Below are positions 1 to 11,279 of a DNA stretch of 64,000 nucleotides, one piece after another. The notes under the pieces are model-generated. The model was not told the DNA's origin. It saw only the letters and a list, made by a program, of their open reading frames with translations, and ran no database searches. Source of the DNA: Guadua angustifolia (taxonomy: Eukaryota; Streptophyta; Magnoliopsida; Poales; Poaceae); assembly GCA_036346375.1 (NCBI GenBank), contig CM070520.1:20560852-20624851 (forward strand), read 5' to 3'. The translations under genes and the position numbers were made by a program. Each line of letters starts with the position of its first letter. Positions within the stretch are counted from its first letter, which is position 1.

Positions 1-114
1 CCTTTGAGTTCATCCAATAATTCCTCGACCACGAGAATCGGAAATTTATCCTTAATGGTCTTATCATTTAAGGCACGATAATCAACGCAAAAACGCCACG
101 TGTTATCCTTCTTT

Positions 115-1988
115 TTAACCAATAACACGGTGGCGAAAAGCCGACGATCGACGGCGAATGATGCCCTGGCGCAGCATCTCGGTACACTGCACCTCCAATT
201 CATCTTTCTGTAGTTGAGGATATCGGTATGGCCGAACGGCCACTGCATCCGTGCCAGCAAGGAGATGAATACGATGGTCATATGCGCGTGAGGGTGGCAG
301 TCCTGTTGGTTGTTCAAACACCTCCTTATACTGATGCAATAATGCCTCGAGGAGATCGGTTGTGTCGGTAGCCCATGCTGACATAATGGTGGTTCGATTT
401 GTGGTGCCTTGTAAGGTAACTTGATGATCGCCGTGCCAAAATGTCATGGTCAGGTGCTGGAAATCCCAAGTGATGGGGCCCAAAGTCAGAAGCCATTGGA
501 TACCGAGCACAAGGTCCACACCTGGAATCGGCAAGGCAAAACAATCCAGGAGAAAATGAGTGGAGCCAATCTGTATGGGCACACGGCGACAAACACCACT
601 GCTCTGAAGACGTTCCCCATTGGCCACTGTGACTCGAAGCGAATTAGAGGCTGGCTCCACAGCAATGCCATCGCGAGTCACAATTTCTTCGGCGATAAAA
701 TTATGGGTGGATCCAGAGTCGACAAATGCCATTAGCTGACGATTACCGATACGTACTGGAAGTCTCATGGTGCGATGGGCTTCAATCCCAGTGAGAGCCA
801 ACAGAGAGATGGATAATGGGGTGGAATCAACATCACCTTGGCCGTCGGGATCCGGCACCACCTCCAGTCGGAACAGCTGGTTGCAAACATGGCCAGGTGC
901 GTAATTGTCATCACAGTTATAACAGAGGCCTTTGAGGCGGCGCTCTTCCATCTGTGCTGTGTTAACTTGCGAATGAAGCGACCCCCTGTTGATACGGGCT
1001 CACCTTCCTTGCTGGTCGTAGGAAAAGATGACGATCCCCCTGAGCTAGTAGCCGACGAAACGCCCGTCCTGACGCCACTGGCCTTCGACGTTGTCTTCAG
1101 TGTCGGGTGTGTCTCACCGAAATCCAAGAGCCGCTCGTGGGCGCGAGCCAAACTCATGGCCATGGCCAGGGTCTGCGGGGCTGCCAAACCCACAGCGATG
1201 GCGATCTTCTCCTTCAATCCAGCCACGAACATATCAATCTTCTGATCTTGACGCAAATTGGCGCGTGGCAGTAAAGATTCAAATTCTTTCTGATATTGTG
1301 CCACCGTGTTGGTTTGCTGTAGTTGCTTGAGCTCCAACAAGTGATTGCGGCGGGTTGGAGGTCCGAAGCGTAAGTTGAGACACTCCTTGAACTGCGTCCA
1401 TGTTGGTTCGCCCGACTCTTCTTCCTGAAGAACATACCACTGCTGCGCTTCACCTCGGAGATGGTATGCTGCCGTGCGAACCTTCTCCTGCTCCGGTGTG
1501 TACTGGCCTTTGAAAAAGAGTTCGCAAGTATTAAGCCAGTAGATGGGGTCATCTCCTTCATAGATGGGAAATTCCCAACGGTGAGATTTCGGAGGCCGTC
1601 CTTAGGAGGCTGCGACTGCGCCAGCCATTGCCTTGCTGTCGATGATCGCGCCTCCACCACCGATCTCGCCACCGCCGGTAGCGGAATTGAAAACCACAGG
1701 TTTCTTGACGCTAATGGTCTCCGCAATGGCGGTGGCGGCGTAGGCGGCCTCCACTGGAGTTTTGTTGGCCGGGTTTTTTTCCATCGTGTCGTCCCCTCCT
1801 GCCGCTGCAATGAAGTCATCAAATTTGGTAATGCGAGAATCATGTCGATCCAGTCTCGTATTCACCGTGGCTATGAGTGCTGAGTGACTATCCTGCACCA
1901 TTGATATGTCTTCGAGTTTGTTGAGGACGCTCTGAAGCATCGCCTTGATCGTGTGGTCCTCAGGATGATCACCATCGTCGTTGGTCAT
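115..1988 (-). pseudogene. Reina gag-protease-RT polyprotein, frameshifted
   Basis: The start codon is taken at 1986-1988 because it follows the primer binding site by under 20 bases. An N-terminal gag part with a Gly/Ala-rich stretch (1988-1602) is followed by a capsid-type gag domain (about 1340-1090, with the segment QYQKEFESLLPRA). The zinc knuckle CYNCDDNYAPGHVC is near 920-880 and the retropepsin motif FVDSGSTHNFI near 715. The RT N-terminus (RPYRYPQLQKDELE) starts near 230 and continues past 115 in another frame to the window edge, where VDYRALNDKTIK and KFPILVVEELLDELK are readable. At least three frame changes split gag and RT, so no intact polyprotein can be made from this copy. Gag packages the RNA, protease cleaves the polyprotein and RT copies the RNA. 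Confidence 0.85.
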
Positions 1989-2006
1989 GACACCAGCCGT
2001 GAGTTG

Positions 2007-2018
2007 CTCTGATACCAA
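2007..2018 (-). other. Primer binding site (initiator tRNA-Met type)
   Basis: On the minus strand TGGTATCAGAGC is a perfect match to the usual plant tRNA-iMet primer site. It lies two bases inside the LTR end at 2021, as expected for a Ty3/gypsy element. Confidence 0.92.
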
Positions 2019-2020
2019 GT

Positions 2021-2409
2021 TGTTATGTGTGCAGCTCCGAAGGAAATAGCGATGCCCCGGCTTGCGGATCAATAGCCTCGGCCGTGATGGCGCAGCGCCA
2101 AAGAGACGACGGAGCGACACGACACTTTCGGCCGTCGCCGAAAATGTAAAAGAGGAAAAACGACAATGCGAGATGAAAGGCAATAGGTACTCTGCTGCTT
2201 GATCTTTATTGCTTCATGGGTGGCTTATTATATAGCCAACGCTAACCATAGCAATCCTATTCGGATTCTAATACAAATCCAACTCTTATTCGGATGCTAA
2301 TACAAACCCAACTAAAACTCTGTAATCTGGAAAGTAATACAAACTAACTCATTAACCGGCAACTTGTCTGGTGCGGCCACGACGTGTGAAGTGGTGGCCG
2401 AACCTGACA
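2021..2409 (-). repeat. 5' LTR of the Reina element
   Basis: The LTR is bounded on the minus strand by TGTCAGG (2409) and ATAACA (2021), giving 389 bp. It contains a TATA box (TATATAATAAG, 2224-2234) and, downstream, an AATAAAG polyadenylation-type signal near 2200. The right flank begins AGAAA; the other LTR is outside the window, so the target duplication cannot be tested. Confidence 0.82.
2224..2234 (-). promoter_or_regulatory. TATA box of the Reina LTR
   Basis: TATATAATAAG on the minus strand lies about 180 bp inside the LTR and upstream of an AATAAA-like signal. This is the expected U3/R layout. Confidence 0.6.
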
Positions 2410-2500
2410 CAGAAAAACACAAAAGGTTATTTAATCGATAAGGTTCTAAAACTGAAGATTCCCTGAAAAAAAATTCTTCAGGTGAATAAAGCCAGCTTAA

Positions 2501-2605
2501 GGGTTTGTTTGGGAAGTCCATTTATAGCCTGAGTCCACATGGATGGACCAGGAATTTGAACTAAAATCCAGATCCATCTAGACTTGGGCTCAACCAAACA
2601 AGGCC
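2501..2605. mobile_element. Tourist-like MITE (PIF/Harbinger)
   Basis: This 105 bp element has terminal inverted repeats (GGGTTTGTTTGG at the left, CCAAACAAGGCC at the right, so its inverse is GGCCTTGTTTGG). It is flanked by the trinucleotide TAA on both sides (2498-2500 and 2606-2608), the usual PIF/Harbinger target duplication. It has no coding capacity. It lies between the Reina LTR and exon 3 of the GOST gene, so in that gene's intron or 3' flank. Confidence 0.8.
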
Positions 2606-3604
2606 TAAATGATTATTGATCAGTATCCGCATGCACAAGATTTTCAGAACATAATGCTAAGTTTTGCATCTAAACATCCATGACAATTTCTGGCACATAC
2701 GCAGAAAAAAGGATGCTGATAATAGCAGCTCATAAATTGGCATATGTTCAACCAATCTATTAGCCCATGAATAATGCGTACACATGCATTGGATCAAAAC
2801 TGCATGCTGTCCATCAATCTATTACATGCCTTTGGCGGAGGTAGTGATAAGCAGAGATTCATTTTGAGAGAAAGCTCACTAATGTAGGTACAGTTAAAAT
2901 GAGGGTCCTCAACTAAAATCAGACTTCATCAGAACCAACAAGAGAAGCAAAATCACTATTATCGCCGGTGAGACATGTTGACTTACTGACAATACTTTTC
3001 ACAATCTTATATTAGCAAAACCATTCTTTTTAGTACAAATTTGGATCCAGTGTCACATAAAACTAACGTTATCATACCTATTACTGCAAATTTGCAATTA
3101 TTGTAGGCAATTTAAACTCCTATAAAGTGCAATTGTATAGTAGTTTGGGCAACTTTATGTTCAGACTTCAGAAATGGAAAGTGCTGTGAAAGTGTTTATC
3201 AAAATTTTCCATAGAAGGTGTTGTATCAAGAGGGACATGACATTGGACTGTAACAAAGGCATGCTGGCAGCTATGTTTCCTAAAAAGGGTAAATGCATTT
3301 CATTCCGCAAATATCTAAAAGAATTGAAAAACGGCGGCAACGTAACAACCAAATATGTGCCTGCACGTGAACAAAAAAAAAGGGCCTATTTCTGTTGATT
3401 CAAGCCATTTTTTGTATTCTGAACTCTGAAGGCACACTTTTGGATTTATGACAATAATGGAGAACTTGGATGTTAATAAAGCTTATAGAAACTTAATGGA
3501 TCAAGAGGAAGCAGATTGTTCTCATATAGTTAGAAGACCTGCTGCACATTGTTTTCATATAGGCACAATGTTCACTATGGACGTATGTAGTGAAAATTAC
3601 ACAC
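2606..3604. other. Intron 3 or 3' flank of the GOST gene
   Basis: About 1 kb of AT-rich sequence follows the exon 3 donor site. I read the minus strand for the missing seventh helix and C-terminal tail of the GOST protein and did not find them. Short reading frames on both strands here show no family resemblance. It is best read as intron. Confidence 0.55.
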
Positions 3605-6034
3605 CTCATAACCAATCCAGGCAACTGAAGCTATTACAGAAACCGCCAACGCATTTGTAAACTTTCTGTATATATCCAACTTCACAGAACTCCTCCTAGC
3701 CTGATGAACAAGAAAAGCGGCAAGTTTAGCAGCACAAATACTAAAATTTTTCTTTCTTAAGGATTCAACAGGCTTGCTAATAAAATTCTAACCACTCAAA
3801 AGCCTATCCTACATGCCCCCTTTCTGAGCACCCATGTATTTTGCGCTTAACATCATATTAGGGGTTTCTAGCATATTAATCACTCCACCAGATCAAAATT
3901 AGCTATGTTTTCTGAAAAATTTGCTAGTGCATCACCTATGCCACCACCAAAACAACTAACTCCTGGGAGCACTAAGAGTTGCAACAAACCAAAAGGTAGA
4001 TATAAGATACTAACTCTACAAAAAGAAAAGAAACAATCCATTAGAAAACATTAATAATTGAAAAATTACATTAAACGCAGCTTACCTGTAGCTTCTCAAG
4101 AGTACGGGAAAGAGAAGTGAAAATCCAAAGTATGAGAAAAGCGTCCAAAAATGCATCAGGAAGAACAAGGAAAAGCCTTGCTTTGCCTGAAATGTCATTA
4201 ATTGTTCCAACATTTTCTGCAATATCCAGCAATTCAGTAGCCAGGAAATATGTAAGTCCAAGGAGCAACACCTTAGAGGTGAGTCCACCCAGAGTTGGGC
4301 GAACAACACCATATCCCATTGAAATAGAAAGGATCAGTAGACGGGAAATTGTTTTTCTGATGGCGCCAACAGTTACCACCCAAGTTGTGATTCCAACTGG
4401 CCGTACACCGCTACTATTGAAATTTAAGTATTCAAAATACCATAGTGTCATCTCAAAAAGGCCAAGGGCAATTATTAGTGTGATCCAATTCTGGATTGGC
4501 ATTATGTCCCTCCAAAACCTTATATACTGGCTAGACCAAACAACCATGACTAACAGATATGCCAGTGACATGAACACATAAAACTTCATCAGAGGTGCCA
4601 TTCGTCCCGGTAGGTACCCACCAGGATTCCTCCAGACTGTCTTCCCACTCATAGTAAGGCCTCTCAGTTTTGGATCACAAGAAATGAAGAACAAGTTGTA
4701 CATGCCTGTCTTTGTAATGTGAACTTCCTCTTCTTCTAACTTAACTGAAAGGTGGTTAGCACTGAAGTGTGTATCTAACACGACAGGCCAATCTGGATCA
4801 TCAGAGGATGGCCTCCTGATTACTTCCCCTTGCTTGCAGCCCTCTAGTTTAGCAAGGTCAGGGGTACAACATATGGACCTCTGTCCACCATAGGCAGATC
4901 CCCCGATGTTGTCCCTGTCAGCTGCTTCAAATAAAATAGCTTGTACCAGGCCTGTACTGTGTGCCATTTTTGCATGTGATTCTGCCGATTCTGCGGTTCT
5001 CCAGAAAGTAATATTAACGAACCTGACATAGCTCAGTTGATAAGTAAATCATATGCACAAATTTAAAAACAGTGTATAAGCCTTTTTGTAATCCAAAAAG
5101 AGGAAAAAAGAAAGTAAACAAATGCATCAAAACAGAGAGAGAAGGGTAAACGCAAAGATAGCATCGACCATATAGGCTATAGCTTCATCAGGTTCAGGTT
5201 ATCCTGTGAAAATGGTACCTTATATAATTAGCATAAATAAATTCTGTGATTCCGTGGCTAATGCTACTGAAAATGATAGTCCCAACCCCTGCACGGGTTA
5301 CACATGGTGGCACTACGCACCATTACCATCACAATCAGAACAAGAAATGAGACACAAATTAAAAAGAATTGCAGTCGTATAACACAACAAACAGCTAGAT
5401 GGTGAGAAGAATGTGGGTTGCAACTTGCAGCTATTAACATTCCAACATTCCCAGAATGACCGCTTATCGAAGCAAGCCGAATCCATATCCTTGGCGACCA
5501 GTTAAAAATATAGAGCAGCATGAGCAACTATTTCATCAGGAATCACAAACCCAAGAGCAATACTTCAACTAATTGCCACTGAGCAAGCAAAGCAAAGCAA
5601 TGGCTAGCGCCGTCCCCCCCAGGCTAGTCCATTCCCAGTGCCAAAAACTAACCGCCCCGCGACTCGAATCGAAACAACCCCGTGCAACAAGGCCTCCCGC
5701 GGAAGAACGCGGGCTTCAGACTCCACAAAAGCTTCTACTGAAACAGCAGTCGCTGGAGTCTGAACTCTGAAGAGGAAGTGGGGGAGTAGGGGAGGCGGGC
5801 TTGGCCTTGGCCTTGTCCTTACTTGATGAGGGAGGACGCGCGGGCGGCGGGGTCGGCCCCGTCGGCGACGATGCCCTCGCTGCCGCCGGAGAGGAGGAAC
5901 GCGTTGCCCACCTCGCGGAACGGCTCGCGGTCGTAGGTGTGGATCGACGCCTCCGCGCCGCCCCACCACCCGCCGGCGGCGAGCACGACGAGGGCAGCCG
6001 CGAGCACGCCGAGGCGGGGGCGGAGGAGATCCAT
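3605..6034 (-). CDS. Lung-7TM (GOST/TMEM87-type) membrane protein, 3' end missing
   Basis: There are three exons on the minus strand: exon 1 5823-6034, exon 2 4086-5022, exon 3 3605-3700. All junctions use GT-AG and the joined frame is open for 415 codons. Exon 1 starts at the ATG at 6032-6034 and gives a signal peptide (hydrophobic core LGVLAAALVVLAAGG), then the lumenal domain, which continues in exon 2 with FVNITFWRTAESAESHAKM and cysteines near ICC and EGC. Five helices follow in exon 2 (from APLMKFYVFMSLAYLLVM to AFLDAFLILWIFTSL), and exon 3 carries KLDIYRKFTNALA plus a sixth helix. Plant members have about 500 residues and seven helices, so roughly 90 residues are missing. The family (Lung_7-TM_R) is known as Golgi/endomembrane proteins with a GOLD-like lumenal domain, and some plant members have been proposed as GPCR candidates. 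The frame is undamaged, unlike every transposon nearby, so it is probably a live gene. Confidence 0.9.
5023..5822 (-). other. Intron 1 of the GOST gene
   Basis: This 800 bp intron has donor GTAAGG after exon 1 and acceptor TGTCAG before exon 2. It splits a lysine codon (AA|G). I see no gene or clear transposon inside it. Confidence 0.85.
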
Positions 6035-6280
6035 GGGAGTGGAGTGGAGGAGGCGGGCGAGAGATCTCGAGCCGAGCGGCGTGGGGGTGGGCGGTGGTTG
6101 GGGGTAGATCGGTCACTCGGTTGTTATGCTGCAGTGCGCTTCGCCTCTCGCTACCTCTCACCGGACGGAAGCGGGGAGGGGATGGGGAGGGGGAGGGGGA
6201 GCGGGGCCCGCCTGGCAGTGACCAGAAAATGTTACTGTACTGCCCGCAAAGGATGATTGCTGCTTTGGAACGTGATCCAT
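6035..6280 (-). promoter_or_regulatory. 5' UTR and GC-rich promoter region of the GOST gene
   Basis: This purine-rich, GC-rich stretch precedes the start codon (GGGGAGGGG-type repeats on the plus strand near 6175-6205). No TATA box stands out. GC falls sharply beyond about 6250, which probably marks the upstream edge of the gene. Confidence 0.45.
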
Positions 6281-6550
6281 TTGTTTTTTTTTTTAGAAAA
6301 ACAAACCAGTTTCATGAATGTTCTCGGGATATGTGACTCAGTGGGATCTACCGCTCTAGTCCCTGTACGTCTGGCGACTAGCGCGCATATTGTACCTCTC
6401 TTTCCCGTTATGTTGTAAACCAGATGGGTGACAAAGTGCCATGTCGCGATCGCTGTTTCCTACACGAATAAATCGAGAAAACATGTAAAACAGTTAAAAA
6501 AATATAAATATAATCATATTGTTTTTATTATATTTATTTATTATCTTTTC

Positions 6551-6740
6551 ACGAAGGATCCACATTTTACTGAACTGAAGGGTCTTCTTTTATAAAAAAC
6601 GGTTGAAATGATCTAAACATAATTACTTTTTTTTTTGCATTTACCTAGGGTTTTCCATGAAGGATTCGTAATTTTGCTGAACTGAAATATCCTTTTCGTA
6701 AAAAACAGCTGAAAGGATTTAAACGTAATTACGCTTTTTC
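6551..6740. repeat. Imperfect direct repeat, two units of about 85 bp
   Basis: Units at about 6551-6630 and 6653-6740 share the order: ACGAAGGAT-like start, CTGAACTGAA, TAAAAAAC, GAAAtGATcTAAAC-like and TAATTAC. The second unit differs by scattered substitutions. The sequence between 6281 and 6800 is otherwise AT-rich and noncoding, with a T-run at 6280-6292. Confidence 0.6.
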
Positions 6741-6799
6741 CTGATGGCCTTTAACGGAGGGCTGACACGTGTCTACCCTCTCTTGGCAGGAAACTTGCA

Positions 6800-7040
6800 A
6801 ACTTTAGTATATAGACTATTTATATGATTTTGTCTCTATATTACCGTAGATCAACTATAAAGTACCATCAAACAAATAAAATAATCATGAAGAACACACA
6901 GATTATAGGGAGTAAACTCTTTGATTTTTATTGGTAATTGATTCTTTTGTATAATGGGATTATATATTTATAATGAAAACCCCATAGGTGTAGTTTTGGA
7001 ATTTATTTACAAAACTCTAGAGTCCAATTATATCTCAACA
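6800..7040 (-). repeat. 3' LTR of a decayed copia element
   Basis: On the minus strand a polypurine tract (CCAAGGAGGAG, 7041-7051) is followed by TGTTGAGATATAATTGG at 7040, a standard LTR start. The sequence then runs left through a TATA-like stretch (ATAAATATATAAT near 6965). The left LTR edge is not certain; 6800 is an estimate. Confidence 0.55.
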
Positions 7041-7051
7041 CTCCTCCTTGG

Positions 7052-7900
7052 ACTAGTACTGTGTCATGCATATGCCTCATTAAAAAACCCTCTCAAAAAT
7101 CCTGTAGGAAATAAGGGATGGAGAAAAGAGTATATTGTATCTACATATTGTGTTACACTTGTTGCTACATTAAAAACCTTCGTGTGAGAAAACTTGGGAA
7201 ACTCACTAATGGTAAAAGAGTGCAACTTATAATCTTGTGGATTATGTAGTATCTTGAGGATCATATTAAGGGTTAAGGTTCAAGGATTTACCCCCTGGAC
7301 TGTACATTTCTCTAAATCGTCTTATCCTAATGCCATGAACACATCTTTGAAAACTGGATGTCGACAAAGAATTAATGAATAAATCAATTAGATTTTCATA
7401 TGATTTAGTTTGTAGGATCTATAACTCACTATTCTTCTAGAGTTGGTGAGAACATAAACGTTTACGGCAAATACGTTTCATGATATTACTCTTAATATAA
7501 CCCATTTGCATTTGTACAATACAAGTAGCATTATTTTCATAGATAGTTGTGGGGTATCGATAGATATAGCCAATCACACGTCATAGCCAAATGCATTCAC
7601 GTGAGGTTTCATATAATGCTATAATCTCTGAAGGAAGAACAACGGACTTAAGGAAGTTGAGCTTTGCCTTTGTAAGCGCCAGTAGTGTAGGGTAACTGGG
7701 CCAACCAAGCCCCTTTGAATTAGTTGATTGGTAGAGGTAGCTACCCAAGTCTTCTTAAAAACCGTTAAGAAATGATTGTATCACTACAGAGAAACACAAA
7801 ATTTAGCACTGTAGGATCAGACAGATAGCTAGTTTATATATATCCCACTATGGATGAGTCTTGATCCTTCTAGTAAAATAATCCAAGATCTTATGTACCT
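7052..7900 (-). pseudogene. Decayed copia RNase H and 3' noncoding tail
   Basis: The minus strand, read across frames, shows pieces of a copia RNase H. Segments resembling IIALYETSREC, ENNATCIVQMQMGYIKS (about 7490-7620) and ENLIDLFINSL...FQRCVHGIR (about 7300-7415) line up with the better copy at 60106-60666. After the end of the frame, the minus strand reads TTAATGAGGCATATGCATG near 7062-7082, a copia 3' tail motif also present at 60875-60893. The rest of the element is lost or unrecognisable. It is a relic without function, related to the copia element at 55660-61115. Confidence 0.65.
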
Positions 7901-9282
7901 TAGAGTTATCTGAGTAAAAAGTACTCTTAATACTAGTCCAATACCTTTTGGTTAAAGTTGCACTATGTTTAACTAGAAAATTTACTGCGAATGTAATGTC
8001 AGTATTGGTGTTTGACACGAGAAATCGCTTCAGGATTTCTATGGGTGGGGTTTAAAGTGCTGGTGCGCCCGTGTACTAAAATACAAAAAAATAAATAATC
8101 ACAAGAAAAGATAGAAAAACATGTACTATTTTATTAATTCTTTGGAGAATCATAAAATTACAAGTTCTCTCAAAAAAGCTGTACTCCATGGCCTACTTGG
8201 CATAGCATATCTGACCGGCTACGCCCGTCCTCATCATTCGACCTTGTCAGTCACGAATGGTGAGTTGAAGGACATGTATTTTTAAGGCATACCATGGTTC
8301 CCACCAAACTAGTTTAGTCTGACGGCACAGCGACAACGCTAGGAAGGTAAATTTCTGCAAATTAGAGTAATATCAAGGCCTTTGGAGAAGAAACGCCTGG
8401 GACTCGCTGTAGTCAACAGCGATGGCTAAGATGATTATGATACTGTGGAGGCACACATGGGCACAACTCCTATATGTCACGGGGACAAACCATCCTGGTT
8501 TAGTTGAGCGAGTATACATGACATGTGAAGCGGATACCGAGGTGTCGATGTGATCGGTGACGAGCTACATTGCAATGAAGGCACACATGGACGAACCCAG
8601 ATGTCACGAGGGTGGGCCGTCCTCGCTTTGTTGGGGCAAATAACCAAAACATGCATGTGTACTCTTAGGCATGGACAAGCTAGCTTAATTTAGATAGAGC
8701 AACCAGTTAGCGATGTATATGGCTGCCTTAGCAGATGGCGTGATGGATAGTGTTGAGAGTGCAGTACCATGCATTCTTTGATTGAATTAGATTCTAGTCT
8801 CCATACGAGTAGCTGAACTAGAAGCAGAGAAATGAGTTGCATGTATCCATAAGTGCACGCTAGCTAGCGCATGTATGCACTACTGCATGTTGGATCGATG
8901 AGGACCGTCCGTCCATCTCTCCTCTGCATGTGGACGTCCATGGCAGTTCGCAGCGGCTTGATTGTGGCCTGAGTTGGTGGTGACGCTCAAAATTATTTAG
9001 AGAAAATTGTTTATTTGTCACTGAAAGTTGGTCAGATCTCTAAAATATCATTATAAAATTGCTCTTCCCTTCATTGCCATCAGATCTCAACTTTCATCCC
9101 GTTTTTGCCAGTCCCGTTAGCGCATCGTTACTTTGGCCGTTAACTTGTATGTGAAAAGATGTTTCTGCCCATCTTCATCCTCATTTAAATCTATCAAATG
9201 TGCTTAGAATTTTATGAAAATTTTTGGAGATGATCTTAAGAGAGTACTAACATTTCTGTAAAAATTTGAGAGCATGAGCAGC
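7901..9282. other. No recognisable gene; weak internal repeat
   Basis: About 1.4 kb has no reading frame of note. It holds a degenerate pair of segments at about 8451-8510 and 8577-8633 (see findings). It is probably old transposon or intergenic sequence. Confidence 0.4.
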
Positions 9283-9382
9283 NNNNNNNNNNNNNNNNNN
9301 NNNNNNNNNNNNNNNNNNNNNNNNNNNNNNNNNNNNNNNNNNNNNNNNNNNNNNNNNNNNNNNNNNNNNNNNNNNNNNNNNN
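9283..9382. other. Assembly gap (100 N)
   Basis: Exactly 100 unresolved bases, the usual placeholder for a scaffold join of unknown length. Sequence order across this point should not be trusted. Confidence 0.98.
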
Positions 9383-9961
9383 CTTCACCTACTTTGTGAG
9401 CTATTTTAGACACTCATGTCTTTTACATTCCACAGATATCTAATTGTGGTATGAGATGAGATGTTTGTTCATATGCTCATATGTATCCCTGGCATGTTCA
9501 ATAATGTTATATCTTATATCATATTTTTTCATGCTTAGTATTTATTTATCATGATTCATGCTTATGTAGCAACATACCATGATAACTCAAACACATGTAT
9601 ATCATCACCTCTCTTTTGATTTCATTGGTTATTAGTTTGAGGGAGTTAATGGATTTTGTTGAAAATTTCTATGTTTGCCTATTGGAAGGATTGTTCTTTC
9701 AGATTTTTGTTTATAAAATTAATCCCTTTAGGTGACAAATTTGAAGAAGGTTTTTAAAATGGTAATTTTTAGGGGAGTTTTGAAAAATTTGTATTTTTTG
9801 TAACATACTTTTTATTTTGTGTGTTTCTTAAATGAAAAACAAAAATGGAAAACAATGAAAAAGTAATAAGCATTGTATTTCATACACATATGTAATTTGA
9901 AGCCATGTTTATGTTACAAGGTCTTTGCAACTTCATGTTTATGTCTATATGGTGTAGTTTA
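9383..9961. other. AT-rich sequence, no gene seen
   Basis: This stretch between the gap and the Tekay LTR has no coding signal. It may be the left remainder of the Sirevirus-like element in which the Tekay element landed, but I see nothing that proves it. Confidence 0.3.
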
Positions 9962-11257
9962 TGTCGGGACCGAATTTACAAATCCGGACCCTTTGTGTAT
10001 TAGCACTAGTCAGGATCACGCTAGTGTACACAAGCTAAGCAGGTTAAAGTACCACAATCATACACAGCGGAATAATAATAAAGTACTTAGCAATAATAAT
10101 AAAGCGATGCGACCTTATGGTCTCCTTACAAGGTTTACACTTGAGCTACAATTAACAAAAGTACAACAAGTTCAATAAGCGGAAGCAAAAGTAAGTTAAT
10201 AAACCTTGATCGGCGACTACGGTTCAACGGCTAGGGCGGACATGGGGAGGTACTCAAGCATCTCGTGGCAAAATCTCAGCCAGAGCTACGATCCAAGGGC
10301 TAGGACTCATCCTTACGTGGCAATAGCTAGGGCGTTGGATCTAGATCACGACTCAGCACTACTCTGTTATGAACTCAAAACAAGACGTGGCTAACCGGAC
10401 CGTGCGATGAGGATCGGCGGCTGCGGTGTTTGCGAGCGCATGGAGTTGCGGCGCTCAACCACCGGAGTTGAAGGCGAAGACTTGGCGGCAATGTTCGGCG
10501 GTCTACAAGCGGTGAAGATGTCGCAAAGGCTGCGGCTTGACCCGCGATCTTTGGATCCGAGTTTCACACGGCGGAGGCGGCTAGCGGGCGCCAGGCCAAA
10601 ACCGAGCGGCACGAATGTGAACTCCGGACGAGCTCGATCGACTACGGTACACTACGATGTACGGAAGAGGATGCAATGGAGTGCGGAGCGAAGAGCCCTT
10701 TCCTGGGGGTATTTCAGCGTCACGAGGCGCCGGGTTGCGAAGCGGCCATTACTGTAGCGACCACCTAATGGCGTAATGGTGGCGGCTCCGTTGGAAGCGG
10801 AATCGGCGACAGGCTTCATCAAGCCGTCGGTATAGCCTGATCAAGCGGCTCTGGCGTGAAGATGTGGCGACCTCCAGCCTACGATCATAGCAGACGACCG
10901 GATTGACGGAAAAGCTTCGCCCTAACGGGCGTTCTGCCAGCGCACGGTTGGGCTCGCCCAATGTCAGAGCAAGAATTTCCCGGTTTTCTTAATTAAAATA
11001 ATTTCAAAAATCAAATTAATTATTTAGAGCACTAAAATACTCAAAAATTCTAGAAAAATTCTAGAAATTATTTCATGGCATTTAGAACTTAAATAAAATA
11101 TTTTTATTTATTTTTGTAAATACTTTTCTATTATTTAATTATTTAAAGAAAAGGATTAATTTAAATTAAATTCAAATAAATCCAAATAAATCCCAAAAAT
11201 TCACAAAAATTCAAATAACTCCAAAAATTCAAATTAAGCAAATTTTGGGCTATTACA
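9962..11257 (-). repeat. 3' LTR of the Tekay element (internally deleted)
   Basis: It starts TGTAATAGCCC on the minus strand (11257) and ends GGTCCCGACA (9962). It aligns to both ends of the 16608-20198 LTR, but the part matching about 16866-19101 is absent; the join is at about 10203-10206. Confidence 0.85.
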
Positions 11258-11279
11258 AACCTACCTTCTTAATGAATCT

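Larger units (their letters stand above)
1..2409 (-). mobile_element. 5' half of a Reina-type Ty3/gypsy retrotransposon
   Basis: This is an LTR retrotransposon on the minus strand, cut by the left window edge. Reading right to left it has a 5' LTR (2021-2409), a tRNA-iMet primer site (2007-2018), gag, a zinc knuckle, aspartic protease and the start of reverse transcriptase. The short LTR of about 390 bp, the short leader and a knuckle-to-protease fusion with the form CYNCDDNYAPGHVC fit the Reina chromovirus lineage. The rest of pol, the chromodomain and the 3' LTR would lie left of position 1. It sits just downstream of the GOST gene, so it either fills an intron of that gene or has cut off its 3' end. 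Confidence 0.9.

Noticed and set aside
2007..2018. tRNA gene
   Set aside because: The match is only the 12-base primer site complementary to the 3' end of tRNA-iMet; no cloverleaf can be formed. No tRNA or rRNA gene was seen anywhere in the window.
3161..3660. Short frames at 3161-3352, 3174-3398 and 3448-3660
   Set aside because: They lie in the intron or 3' flank of the GOST gene; the translations do not resemble its missing C-terminus or any other family, and the last overlaps exon 3 on the wrong strand.
5604..6256. Open frames of 151-185 residues across exon 1 of the GOST gene
   Set aside because: They overlap the GC-rich first exon in other frames. The exon 1 frame alone gives a signal peptide and splices in frame to exon 2.
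9204..9413. Open frame across the N run
   Set aside because: It exists only because unresolved bases were read through.
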